DNA of 64,000 nt from JBCBGF01 sp038526915 (GTDB taxonomy: Bacteria > Pseudomonadota > Alphaproteobacteria > Rhodobacterales > Rhodobacteraceae), in the NCBI GenBank assembly GCA_038526915.1, contig JBCBGF010000005.1, forward strand, positions 1 to 64,000, in the 5' to 3' direction. Made by a program: the position numbers and the translations under genes. The notes under the pieces are model-generated. The model saw only the letters and a program-made list of their open reading frames with translations, was not told where the DNA came from and made no database searches. The number at the start of each line of letters is the position of its first letter. The first letter of the stretch is position 1. This document shows, piece by piece, positions 44,086-54,360 of the stretch.

Positions 44086-44925
44086 ATGAAATTCACCGGC
44101 ACGGACGCCTATGTCGCGACCGAAGACCTGACTGTGGCAGTGAACGCAACAGTCACGCTGGAGCGTCCGCTATTGGTCAAGGGCGAGCCTGGCACCGGCA
44201 AGACCGAGCTTGCGCGACAGGTCGCAGAATCGCTGGGGCTGGGGCTGATCGAATGGCATGTGAAATCGACGACCCGCGCGCAGCAGGGCCTCTACGAATA
44301 CGACGCGGTTAGCCGGTTGCGCGACAGCCAGCTGGGCGATGAGCGGGTGCATGACGTCAAGAATTACATCCGCAAGGGCAAGCTGTGGGAGGCGTTTGAA
44401 GCACCCGAAAAAGTGGTGCTGCTGATCGATGAGATCGACAAGGCCGATATCGAGTTTCCGAACGATCTGCTGCAGGAACTCGATCGGATGGAATTCTTTG
44501 TCTACGAGACGGGCGAGACGATCCGCGCCCAAAACCGCCCCGTGGTGATCATCACCTCGAACAACGAAAAAGAGCTGCCGGACGCGTTTTTGCGGCGGTG
44601 TTTCTTTCACTACATTCGGTTCCCCGACATCGAGACGATGAAGAAGATCGTTGAGGTTCATCATCCCGGCATCAAAGAGGCGCTGCTGACCACCGCGCTC
44701 ACCCAATTCTACGAGATCCGCGAACAGCAAGGCCTGAAGAAGAAACCGTCGACGTCAGAGGTTCTCGACTGGCTCACACTGCTTTTGGCCGAGGATCTGA
44801 CCGCGGAAGACCTGCGCACGGACGGAACGTCCGCCCTGCCCCGGCTGCATGGGGCCTTGCTGAAGAACGAACAAGACGTGCATCTGTTTGAGCGTCTGGC
44901 CTTCATGGCGCGGGGACAGCGGTAA
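44086..44925 (+). CDS. MoxR-family AAA+ ATPase
   Basis: A 279-residue AAA+ protein with Walker A GEPGTGKT (residues 33-40), Walker B VLLIDEIDKAD, the sensor-1 ITSNNEKELP and an arginine-finger type RRCFFHYIRFP. MoxR ATPases act as chaperones in complexes with VWA proteins. The likely partner is the CoxE-like gene 2 kb downstream, separated by three overlapping genes. GGAAACTTC precedes the ATG. The frame opens 18 codons earlier. Confidence 0.9.
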   Translation: MKFTGTDAYVATEDLTVAVNATVTLERPLLVKGEPGTGKTELARQVAESLGLGLIEWHVKSTTRAQQGLYEYDAVSRLRDSQLGDERVHDVKNYIRKGKLWEAFEAPEKVVLLIDEIDKADIEFPNDLLQELDRMEFFVYETGETIRAQNRPVVIITSNNEKELPDAFLRRCFFHYIRFPDIETMKKIVEVHHPGIKEALLTTALTQFYEIREQQGLKKKPSTSEVLDWLTLLLAEDLTAEDLRTDGTSALPRLHGALLKNEQDVHLFERLAFMARGQR

Positions 44926-45369
44926 GTGCCGGTCATCCGCCCTCTGACACGCGCCGACGAAGCGGAGTGGCGGCGGTTGTGGCATGACTACCTGGCGTTT
45001 TACGAGACGACGGTGCCACGGGACGTCTACGACACCTATTTCGAACGCTTGCTGGGCGATGACCCGCGCGACTACCACTGCCTGATCGCGGAGCGCGATG
45101 GGCGCCCCGCGGGCCTCGCCCACTATGTGTTTCATCCCCATGGGTGGAAGCTGGAGGACATCTGTTACCTGCAGGATCTCTATGCCGATCCAGAGGTGCG
45201 CGGACAGGGATTGGGGCGCGCGTTGATCGAGGCGGTCTATGCCGCCGCTGATGCCAACGGCACACCGTCGGTCTATTGGACGACACAGCATTTCAATACC
45301 AACGCACGACACTTATATGATCGGATAGGGCGGCTGACGCCCTTCATCAAATACGAGCGCGCCCTGTGA
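44926..45369 (+). CDS. GNAT-family N-acetyltransferase
   Basis: The 147-residue protein begins at a GTG directly after the ATPase TAA. It has the GNAT fold with the acetyl-CoA loop RGQGLGRALIEAVYAA in the motif A position (LYADPEVRGQGLG) and a C-terminal ARHLYDRIGRLTPFIKYE. The acceptor is unknown. It overlaps the next gene by four bases (GTGA), so this is one transcript from the ATPase on. Confidence 0.87.
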   Translation: MPVIRPLTRADEAEWRRLWHDYLAFYETTVPRDVYDTYFERLLGDDPRDYHCLIAERDGRPAGLAHYVFHPHGWKLEDICYLQDLYADPEVRGQGLGRALIEAVYAAADANGTPSVYWTTQHFNTNARHLYDRIGRLTPFIKYERAL

Positions 45370-46736
45370 TCCGACTAGTCTACCTTTGCATCGCGCTGCT
45401 TCTGGCAGGCTGCGCACCCGGTCTGGGGCCCGATATCGCCGAACGGCGCGCGGGGCTGGACCTGCCGCCCATGAAGACGTTTGGAACCCCGCGGGTGCGG
45501 GCACCTGCGCGGTCAAACACCTCAATCGCGGCGGATTACCTGGATCTGACCTTTGCCTTGGAAAGCGGGCGTGTCCTGCCGGTTCTGACGCGGTTTGAAG
45601 ACCCGATCACCGTCACCGTCCGGGGCAACGCGCCGCGCAGCCTTTTGCCCGATCTTGACCGCTTGATCGACCGCCTGCGCAGCGAGGCGGGGATCGACAT
45701 CCGGCGAGTCAGCGCAGAGAGCCCCGCCTCGATTGTGATCGAGGTCGTCACGCGGCGCGAAATCCAGCGCTCCGTCCCGCAGGCGGCCTGTTTTGTGGCC
45801 CCCCGCGTAACGTCCTGGGCCGAGTTCAAACGCAACCGCCGCAGTCCCAAGCTGGATTGGACCACGCTGGAACAGCGCGAGCGGATGGCGATTTTCCTGC
45901 CCGGCGACGTGCCCCCGCAGGAGGTGCGTGATTGCCTGCATGAGGAACTGGCCCAGGCCATTGGGCCGTTGAATGACCTCTACCGACTGTCCGACAGCGT
46001 TTTTAACGACGACAACTTCCATACGGTGCTGACCGGGTTCGACATGCTGGTGCTGCGCACGACCTACGCGCCAGAGCTGCGGTCGGGCATGACACGCGAA
46101 CAGGTAGCTGCGCGCCTGCCCGCGATCCTTGCACGGCTGAACCCTGCAGGGCGGCGGGGCACCGAACCGGCGCAGGCCGTGACCCCACGCGCCTGGGTGG
46201 CCACGATGGAATCCGCGCTCAACCCACGGAGCGGCCAGGCGCGCCGGCAGGAAGCCGCGCGGCAGGCCGTCGACTTTGCTCTGACACAGGGGTGGGAGGA
46301 CAACAGGCTGGGCTACAGCCTCTATGCCTTTGGGAGACTGACGATCGGATCGGAACCAGAGCTTGCCATGTCGGCCTTTATCCGGGCAGCCAGCCTTTAT
46401 GGATCGGCATCCTACACCGACTTGCAGGAGGCGCACGTGGCCACCCAACTTGCCGCCTTTGCCCTGACCGCTGGCGACAGCGCCGTCGCGCTGGAAATCG
46501 TCAACCGCAGCCTGCCTGCCGTGGCGCGGGCCGAGAAGGCGGATCTGTTGGCCACGCTTTTGCTGATCAAGGCTGAGGCGCTGGAGCTTGAGGGCCGCGC
46601 GTCCGAGGCGCGGGAAGTGCGGATCGACAGCCTTGGCTGGGCGCAATACGGATTTGGATCGGAACGCGATGTGCGCGCCCGCGCGGCCGAGATCGCAGCA
46701 CTCAGCCCCCGATCCCGGCAAGGGGTCCGCCGATGA
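45366..46736 (+). CDS. DUF2927 lipoprotein
   Basis: The 456-residue protein has a lipoprotein signal peptide ending at LLLAGCAP, so it should be anchored in a membrane facing the periplasm. Its central part fits DUF2927, with the protease-like CLHEELAQAIGPLNDLY motif, and the C-terminal 180 residues look helical and may form tetratricopeptide-type repeats. Function is not known. It overlaps both neighbours by four bases, linking it to the MoxR unit. Confidence 0.8.
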   Translation: MIRLVYLCIALLLAGCAPGLGPDIAERRAGLDLPPMKTFGTPRVRAPARSNTSIAADYLDLTFALESGRVLPVLTRFEDPITVTVRGNAPRSLLPDLDRLIDRLRSEAGIDIRRVSAESPASIVIEVVTRREIQRSVPQAACFVAPRVTSWAEFKRNRRSPKLDWTTLEQRERMAIFLPGDVPPQEVRDCLHEELAQAIGPLNDLYRLSDSVFNDDNFHTVLTGFDMLVLRTTYAPELRSGMTREQVAARLPAILARLNPAGRRGTEPAQAVTPRAWVATMESALNPRSGQARRQEAARQAVDFALTQGWEDNRLGYSLYAFGRLTIGSEPELAMSAFIRAASLYGSASYTDLQEAHVATQLAAFALTAGDSAVALEIVNRSLPAVARAEKADLLATLLLIKAEALELEGRASEAREVRIDSLGWAQYGFGSERDVRARAAEIAALSPRSRQGVRR

Positions 46737-46897
46737 TCATTATCGCAGGGGCATTGAGCGGTGCGGCCTGGGGCGCCTATCTGGCAAAGGCGCGCGAGGG
46801 GACAAAGCTCGATATGGCGCAATATGCGGCGGGGTTTGCCATCGCATTCGCCCTGTTGGGCCTGTTTGTGACCATTTTCCTCGAACGCATGCTATGA
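46733..46897 (+). CDS. 54-residue membrane protein
   Basis: The frame starts in an ATGA overlap with the DUF2927 stop. It encodes MIIIAGALSGAAWGAYLAKA, a polar stretch with Asp, then a second span (FAIAFALLGLFVTIFLERML). Two short transmembrane helices are evident. No family recognised. The exact coupling to its neighbour and a well-formed hydrophobic pattern support a real gene. Confidence 0.65.
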   Translation: MIIIAGALSGAAWGAYLAKAREGTKLDMAQYAAGFAIAFALLGLFVTIFLERML

Positions 46898-46914
46898 GCG
46901 AGCGGGCACCATCA

Positions 46915-46987
46915 GGGGGGCCTTGCCCCCCGGTCGGCCCAAGGGCCGCCCGCCCCCCAGGATATTTGCAAAGCGAAGAAGACCGCC
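46915..46987 (+). repeat. GC-rich double hairpin with Rhodobacterales-like intergenic repeat
   Basis: GGGGGGC pairs with GCCCCCC around a CTT loop, a second small GGCC hairpin follows, and then comes CCCAGGATATTTGCAAAGCGAAGAA before the next GTG. This resembles, from memory, a common intergenic repeat of Rhodobacterales genomes. Only one copy is in this window. The AGAAG end may serve as ribosome site for the VWA gene. Confidence 0.45.
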
Positions 46988-48175
46988 GTGTTCCTGCCCT
47001 TCTTTGAACAGCTACGCGCGCATAAAGTGCCTGTGTCGCTCCGCGAATACCTGAGCTTTCTGGATGGGATGGCGGCTGGGCTGGTGACCTATGACGTCGA
47101 AGGCTTCTACTTTCTGGCGCGCACAGCGATGGTCAAGGATGAGCGGCATCTGGACCGGTTCGACCTGGCCTTTGCCCAAGCCTTCAAAGGCCTTGAGGCC
47201 ATCAGCTTCGATCAGGTGCTTGACGCCGTGGACATCCCGGCAGACTGGCTTGAGAAGATGGCCGAGAAGCATCTGAGCGACGCCGAGAAGGCTGAGATCG
47301 AGGCGCTTGGCGGGTTTGACAAGCTGATGGAGACGCTGCGGGAGCGGCTGAAGGAACAGGAGGGCCGGCACCAGGGCGGGTCGAAATGGATCGGTACGGC
47401 GGGCACGTCGCCCTTTGGGGCCTATGGCTATAACCCCGAAGGCATTCGGATCGGACAAGACGAGAGCCGCCACCAGCGCGCGGTGAAGGTGTGGGACAAA
47501 CGCGAGTTTCGTAATCTTGACGACACCGTGGAGCTGGGCACCCGCAACATCAAGGTTGCGATGAAACGCCTGCGCCGCTGGGCGCGGGACGGGGCGCATG
47601 ATGAGCTGGATTTGGACGGCACGATCCGCGCCACCGCCGAGCATGGCTATCTGGACGTCAAGACGCGGCCCGAGCGGCGCAATGCGGTGAAAGTGATCCT
47701 GTTTCTGGATGCGGGTGGGTCGATGGATCCGCATGTGAAAGTCGTGGAAGAGCTGTTCTCAGCTGCGCGGACCGAGTTCAAGCATCTGGAATACTACTAT
47801 TTCCACAATTGCCTCTATGAAGGCGTCTGGCGCGACAACCGGCGGCGGTGGACGGAGCAGACGCCGACCTATGAGGTGCTGAATACCTATGGGCCGGACT
47901 ACAAGTGCATCTTCGTGGGCGATGCGTCGATGAGCCCCTATGAGATCGCGATGCCGGGCGGGGCCAATGAGCATTGGAACCGCGAGGCTGGTCAAGTGTG
48001 GCTGGAGCGTGTGCGGGATCAGTGGCCGGACCATCTGTGGATCAATCCGGTGCCGGAAAAGTATTGGCCCTACACGCAATCCATCGCGATGGTTCAGGCG
48101 ATTTTTGGCCCCGATCGCATGGTCCCGATGACCTTGGAAGGGATCGAACGCGGAATGAAGTCGCTGGGGCGTTAG
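46988..48175 (+). CDS. CoxE-like VWA-domain protein
   Basis: The 395-residue protein has a helical N-terminal part and a C-terminal von Willebrand A domain. Its metal site is Asp241-Ala-Gly-Gly-Ser245 in LFLDAGGSMD, a variant of DxSxS in which the middle Ser is Gly. Members work with MoxR ATPases in assembling metal enzymes or membrane complexes. The GTG start is preceded by GAAGAAG. Context with the MoxR gene 2 kb upstream supports a complex, but the client is unknown. Confidence 0.88.
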   Translation: MFLPFFEQLRAHKVPVSLREYLSFLDGMAAGLVTYDVEGFYFLARTAMVKDERHLDRFDLAFAQAFKGLEAISFDQVLDAVDIPADWLEKMAEKHLSDAEKAEIEALGGFDKLMETLRERLKEQEGRHQGGSKWIGTAGTSPFGAYGYNPEGIRIGQDESRHQRAVKVWDKREFRNLDDTVELGTRNIKVAMKRLRRWARDGAHDELDLDGTIRATAEHGYLDVKTRPERRNAVKVILFLDAGGSMDPHVKVVEELFSAARTEFKHLEYYYFHNCLYEGVWRDNRRRWTEQTPTYEVLNTYGPDYKCIFVGDASMSPYEIAMPGGANEHWNREAGQVWLERVRDQWPDHLWINPVPEKYWPYTQSIAMVQAIFGPDRMVPMTLEGIERGMKSLGR

Positions 48176-48210
48176 CGGAGCTTTGATTTCGGGCGCGCCG
48201 CCCCCATATC

Positions 48211-48912
48211 ATGGTCATGTTGAAGTTCACGCCTATCCTGCTTGCGATCCTCTACGCAGTGGCCATGTACCGGTTCTCGACCTGGCGCACCGCGAAGGAG
48301 CTTGATGCCAAGTCCACCGAACTGGCCGATCCAGTGCTGAAAAAGCTGTGCGACCGGATGGCCGACGCGCTCGATCTGCCCAAAATCAAGGTCCACATCT
48401 ATGAGATCGACCCGGTGAACGGGTTGGCCGCACCAGATGGGCGGATCTTCATCACGCGGGGCTTTTACAACAAATACCGCCAGGGTGAGGTCACCGCCGA
48501 AGAGATGGCGAGTGTGATCGCGCATGAGTTGGGGCACGTGGCGCTGGGGCACTCGCGGCGGCGGATGATCGATTTCTCGGGCCAGAACGCGCTGCGCACG
48601 GCGTTGGCGATGGTTCTGTCGCGGTTTATTCCGTACGTAGGGGTTTGGATCGCGAATGCTCTGACCACGCTTTTGGCGGCACGACTGTCGCGGTCGGATG
48701 AGTATGAGGCAGATGCCTATGCCTCGGCCTTGCTCACGAAATCCGGCATCGGGACCGAGCCGCAGAAGACGCTGTTTGCAAAGCTTGAAGATCTGACCCA
48801 GTCGCGCGCGGGCGCGATGCCGGCCTGGTTGATGAGCCACCCAAAGACGACCGAGCGGGTTAAGGCCATCGAAAAGCTGGAAGAACGGTGGCAGGGCGTT
48901 TCAGCCGAATAG
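48211..48912 (+). CDS. M48-family zinc metalloprotease
   Basis: A 233-residue membrane protease with an N-terminal span (FTPILLAILYAVAMY), the zinc motif HELGH at residues 105-109 in IAHELGHVALGHS, and the third-ligand helix DEYEADAYAS. The family includes HtpX and Oma1-like proteins that trim membrane proteins. An internal Met at residue 3 could be the start. It ends at a convergent terminator shared with the peptide-binding gene. Confidence 0.9.
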   Translation: MVMLKFTPILLAILYAVAMYRFSTWRTAKELDAKSTELADPVLKKLCDRMADALDLPKIKVHIYEIDPVNGLAAPDGRIFITRGFYNKYRQGEVTAEEMASVIAHELGHVALGHSRRRMIDFSGQNALRTALAMVLSRFIPYVGVWIANALTTLLAARLSRSDEYEADAYASALLTKSGIGTEPQKTLFAKLEDLTQSRAGAMPAWLMSHPKTTERVKAIEKLEERWQGVSAE

Positions 48913-48937
48913 GCCCCTGCCCGGCTTGCACCGAAAA

Positions 48938-48963
48938 ACGCGCGCACCCTGGAGTGCGCGCGT
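48938..48963. terminator. bidirectional terminator
   Basis: ACGCGCGCAC (48938-48947) pairs perfectly with GTGCGCGCGT (48954-48963) across a six-base loop. On the plus strand it is followed by TCGTCTTT and on the minus strand by TTTTTCGG. It lies between the convergent M48 and peptide-binding genes and can end both transcripts. Confidence 0.75.
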
Positions 48964-48983
48964 TCGTCTTTCCGGATCCGCGT

Positions 48984-50636
48984 TTAGGCCTCCAAGCCCA
49001 GTTTGTGGACATGGATTTCGTTGATCGGGTGGCTGTCGGCCCCCACGATGCCCGGACGTGAGTGACGATAGAGGGACCGCCAGTAGGGCTGGATGATCGT
49101 GCCGTCTTCACGCATGAAGGTCTGGATCTTTTCCATGATCGCGCGACGGGCGTCCGCGTCGGCAATGGCCGAGGCTTCTTCCAGCATTGTGTCGAACTCG
49201 GAACTAGCCAGCCCGGTCTCGTTCCACGCCACACCAGTCTTATAGGCAAGGGTCAACACCTGCACACCGAGCGGACGGTGGCCCCAGTCGGTCGAGCTGA
49301 ACGGATACTTCGCCCAGTCGTTCCAGAAGGTGCTGCCCGGCAGGACGGTCCGCTTGACGTTGAAGCCTGCGTCCCGAAGCTGCGCGGCCAGGGCATCGGT
49401 GGTGTTGCGGCGCCAGTCGTCGTCGATGGACACCAGATCATGCTCGTAATCGAGCATGCCGGCCTCTTCCATCAATGCACGCGCCGCTTCCACATCGCGC
49501 ACCGGCGCGCCGATATCGGCATATTCGGGGTGGATCGGGCAGACGTGGTGGTTTTCGGCCAGCGTCCCGCGATTGGCATAGCCGAGATCCAGCAGCACCG
49601 AGTTGTCAACGGCGAGCGCGAGCGCTTGGCGCACGCGCACGTCCGCGTAGGGCGCCACGCCATCGACCAGCGTTTCGCGGTTCGTGCGCAGAACCAGCGT
49701 GTTGGCCGAAACCGACTCGCTTTGGTTCCAGCCGATGGCCTGGAAGATGTCGACAAACTCACCCACGGTCTCGTAGGTCATGTCGATCTCTTCACCTTCG
49801 GCAGCTGCCGCGTGCAGCGCGCCGTCGGTACCGTAGTCTACGAACTCGATCCGGTCGACAAAGGCGCCCTCGCCCCACCACGGGTGGTCGGGGTCTTTCT
49901 CAAGCACGCATTTCACGCCCACTTCGAACTCGACCAGGCGGTAGGGACCGGTGCCGACCGGGTCGGCCATGGGATCGCCGGACCAACCGTCGGGCACGAT
50001 GGCCGCGGGGTATTCGGTGATCGCGGGGATGATCGTGATGTCGGGCCGGGTCAGCGTCAGGCGCACGGTCAGATCATCCACGACCTCGATCGCACCGTCC
50101 GCCGGGCCATCGCCTGCCGCGTTCTGGAGCGAGCCCATGCGCGCGGCCATCGAGTTGCCTTCCCAGGTGCCGTCGGTCCAGCGCGCAAAGTTATAGGCCA
50201 CGTCCGCCGCCGTCAGCGTGCCGCGCCCGTCGTTCCAGGTCACGCCCGGGCGGATGTTGAGCACGTACTGCGTGGCGTCTTCATTCACCTCCCAGCTTTC
50301 CAGAAGCCGGGGCTCAAACGTGCCGTCGGCGTTGTACTGGACGAGGTATTCCAGATAGCCGCGCACCATGTTGCCCAACTGTGGCCAGTTAAAGGTCGGC
50401 GGGTCGAGCGGGGCACGCACATCTTGCTGGATGCGGATTGTACCGCCTTGCTGGATGTGGCCTGCGGCTTTCGCCGGCTGCGCCATGCCGATCATACCAT
50501 AGGCCGCGGTGGCCGAGACGCCCAAGGCGGTTGCCCGGGTCAGAAACTCACGCCTGCTCAGATCGCCAGCGACAACTTCGGCCGCATGCATATGGACAGC
50601 CGGGTGTATTTTCCGACTGTTGAAAAACTTGGTCAT
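48984..50636 (-). CDS. Tat-exported ABC peptide/nickel-type substrate-binding protein
   Basis: The 550-residue protein begins with a twin-arginine signal (SRREFL at residues 27-32, then the hydrophobic LGVSATAAYGMIGM stretch). A family 5 substrate-binding fold (DppA/OppA type) follows, with GVTWNDGRGTLTAADVAYNF, VGTGPYRLVEF and ADVRVRQALALAVD. It should bind peptides or related solutes in the periplasm. No permease or ATPase gene is adjacent, so it is an orphan here. Tat export of this class is common in alphaproteobacteria. Confidence 0.9.
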   Translation of the reverse strand: MTKFFNSRKIHPAVHMHAAEVVAGDLSRREFLTRATALGVSATAAYGMIGMAQPAKAAGHIQQGGTIRIQQDVRAPLDPPTFNWPQLGNMVRGYLEYLVQYNADGTFEPRLLESWEVNEDATQYVLNIRPGVTWNDGRGTLTAADVAYNFARWTDGTWEGNSMAARMGSLQNAAGDGPADGAIEVVDDLTVRLTLTRPDITIIPAITEYPAAIVPDGWSGDPMADPVGTGPYRLVEFEVGVKCVLEKDPDHPWWGEGAFVDRIEFVDYGTDGALHAAAAEGEEIDMTYETVGEFVDIFQAIGWNQSESVSANTLVLRTNRETLVDGVAPYADVRVRQALALAVDNSVLLDLGYANRGTLAENHHVCPIHPEYADIGAPVRDVEAARALMEEAGMLDYEHDLVSIDDDWRRNTTDALAAQLRDAGFNVKRTVLPGSTFWNDWAKYPFSSTDWGHRPLGVQVLTLAYKTGVAWNETGLASSEFDTMLEEASAIADADARRAIMEKIQTFMREDGTIIQPYWRSLYRHSRPGIVGADSHPINEIHVHKLGLEA

Positions 50637-50784
50637 GCCTATCTCCCAATTGGACTGACTTGGTTGGCTTTTGCCATTTGTGCCGGACCTATATTACGGC
50701 CATTTGACAGGAGCGAAAGGCGAAGTGCCGGAACTGTGACAAGGCGGCGTGTTCTGCGGGCGATCTTGGCTGTTTGACACGAAA

Positions 50785-50813
50785 AAGCCCGCACTGAGTT
50801 GCAGCGCGGGCTT
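50785..50813 (-). terminator. terminator downstream of ndk
   Basis: On the minus strand AAGCCCGC (50813-50806) pairs with GCGGGCTT (50792-50785) across a 13-base loop and is followed by TTTCGTG. It sits 27 bases past the ndk stop and fits an intrinsic terminator. The 50637-50784 stretch holds no gene I can support. Confidence 0.75.
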
Positions 50814-50840
50814 AGCCGAACGACATCTTCTAGCCAGAAA

Positions 50841-51263
50841 TTATCCAGCGATTTCAATGCCCGCGAAGAAATACGCGATCTCTTCTGCCGCCGTCTCTGG
50901 CGCGTCCGATCCGTGGACCGAGTTTTCGCCGACGGACTCCGCAAACTCTGCACGGATGGTGCCGGGATCCGCATCTGCGGGGTTGGTCGCCCCCATCACT
51001 TCGCGGTTTTTGGCAATGGCACCCTCGCCTTCCAACACTTGAACGACAACCGGGGCCGAGGCCATGAACGTGCAAAGCTCGTCATAAAACGGACGTTCAG
51101 CGTGGACCTTGTAGAACTCGCCCGCCTGCGCTTTGGTCAGGTGAATACGCTTCTGCGCGACGATCCGCAGGCCCGCCTCTTCGAACTTGGCATTGATCTT
51201 GCCGGTCAGGTTCCGCGACGTTGCATCGGGCTTGATGATGGACAGAGTGCGTTCGATTGCCAT
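50841..51263 (-). CDS. ndk: nucleoside diphosphate kinase
   Basis: Ndk equalises nucleoside triphosphate pools by phosphate transfer through a phosphohistidine. The 140-residue protein has the KPDATSRNLTG N-terminus and the catalytic His117 in ENSVHGSD. It has its own terminator. The gene upstream is about 130 bases away. Confidence 0.97.
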   Translation of the reverse strand: MAIERTLSIIKPDATSRNLTGKINAKFEEAGLRIVAQKRIHLTKAQAGEFYKVHAERPFYDELCTFMASAPVVVQVLEGEGAIAKNREVMGATNPADADPGTIRAEFAESVGENSVHGSDAPETAAEEIAYFFAGIEIAG

Positions 51264-51396
51264 GGGGTTTGCCTCTTTTCGTGAAGGTGGCGGGCGGCGC
51301 GCCCACCATGCGGATTACGCGCGACCGCGTAACATGGGGCGGAGGCGATGGAAAGCCCGGTTACGCACTGCTTTCGACCAATGGCGGCAGGCCTGC

Positions 51397-51753
51397 TTAC
51401 GTCGTGAAAATCGCCAGCAAAAGGCCCAAGCTCGAGAGGCCCAGAAGCGCGGCGGAGAGCGTTTTCAACAGGCCGAGGTTCCGGGTCTTGACCTGTTGGC
51501 CATAGCCGGATCCGGCGGTGGCCTCATCCATATCGTCGCGCAGGATCGAGATGTCATCCAATGCCGTGGCGCCGCCAATCGCGCCGAACAAAGTCACAGC
51601 AATTGTCAGCACCGCCAGCGGGATATCCACGCCTTCCGCGCCGAAGCCCACAACTGCCGCGATCCCGGTCAGCGCGAAGAGCGCCGTCCGCATGATATCG
51701 CCGTATTGCGACGTGCGCGCGATCTGCAACTGCATCCGCAGGTCTGAATTCAT
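51397..51753 (-). CDS. unrecognised three-span membrane protein
   Basis: The 118-residue protein has three hydrophobic stretches (about residues 21-40, 45-62 and 94-116) with a polar loop (DISILRDDMDEATAGSGYG) between the second and third. No family recognised. It is divergent from the ABC-F gene and is separated from ndk by 133 bases that contain no gene. Confidence 0.65.
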   Translation of the reverse strand: MNSDLRMQLQIARTSQYGDIMRTALFALTGIAAVVGFGAEGVDIPLAVLTIAVTLFGAIGGATALDDISILRDDMDEATAGSGYGQQVKTRNLGLLKTLSAALLGLSSLGLLLAIFTT

Positions 51754-51854
51754 CTGGCTGTCCCCCCGCCCCTTTTGGTGTGATCGGGACGCTAGGCGCG
51801 TTTCGCGACAAGCACAACTTTTCGCGGGCCGGACCCTCTGCTATGCGGGCGCCG

Positions 51855-53699
<1,845 letters not shown>

Positions 53700-53754
53700 A
53701 CGCGCGACGCGGCGAAAACCTTGCGCTAGGCCGCAGGACCCTTACCTTAGAGGC

Positions 53755-54342
53755 ATGGAGAGTTATGATCTGGCCCGTCTGGGCTATCTGGTCTTGCTGG
53801 GCTTTGCTGTGGGTGGATGGCTGATGCTGGAACATCGCCGGTCAGCCGGGGTCATGTTCAAGCAAGCCATTGTTTGGGTGTTCATATTCCTGGCCGTCGT
53901 TGCCGGCGTAGGCCTGTGGCAGGATATCCGCCACGAGTTGGCGCCCCATCGTCAGATGGTCTTTGCCTATGACGGGTTCCGGATTGAAACGACACGGGCG
54001 TGGGATGGGCACTACTACCTTGATCTAGAACTGAACGGTGCGCCGGTTCGGTTCGTCGTCGATACCGGGGCCACGGCAATTGTATTGTCGCAGCAGGATG
54101 CCGAACGGCTGGGCATCGACACGGACGATCTGATGTTCACCGGTATTGCCGGGACGGCAAATGGCGAGGTGCGCACGGCGAATGTGCGGATCGATGAAAT
54201 CGCGCTTGGTCGAATGGTGGATCGCAATGTGCCCGCGGTCGTCAACTCTGGCGAGATGGACATGTCGCTTTTGGGGATGACATACCTGCAGAAATTCTCA
54301 CGCCTTGAGATCTCTGATAATCGTCTGGTTCTCGAGCGTTAG
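53755..54342 (+). CDS. membrane-anchored retropepsin-like aspartic protease (TIGR02281 type)
   Basis: The 195-residue protein has two N-terminal spans (residues about 9-25 and 38-56). A retroviral-type aspartic protease domain follows, with the active-site DTGAT at residues 103-107 in RFVVDTGATAIVLS and a second motif region SLLGMTYLQKFSRLEI. It probably acts as a dimer in the periplasm. Targets are unknown. It converges on a glycosyltransferase gene; both stop codons lie in one stem-loop. Confidence 0.88.
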   Translation: MESYDLARLGYLVLLGFAVGGWLMLEHRRSAGVMFKQAIVWVFIFLAVVAGVGLWQDIRHELAPHRQMVFAYDGFRIETTRAWDGHYYLDLELNGAPVRFVVDTGATAIVLSQQDAERLGIDTDDLMFTGIAGTANGEVRTANVRIDEIALGRMVDRNVPAVVNSGEMDMSLLGMTYLQKFSRLEISDNRLVLER

Positions 54343-54360
54343 CGGGCGTTCCTAACGCTC
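54334..54360. terminator. stem-loop holding the stop codons of both convergent genes
   Basis: GAGCGTTAG (54334-54342) pairs perfectly with CTAACGCTC (54352-54360) around a nine-base loop. It contains the TAG of the protease gene and, on the other strand, the TAG of the glycosyltransferase gene; both proteins end in Glu-Arg. No T tract follows, so termination strength is uncertain. Confidence 0.4.
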
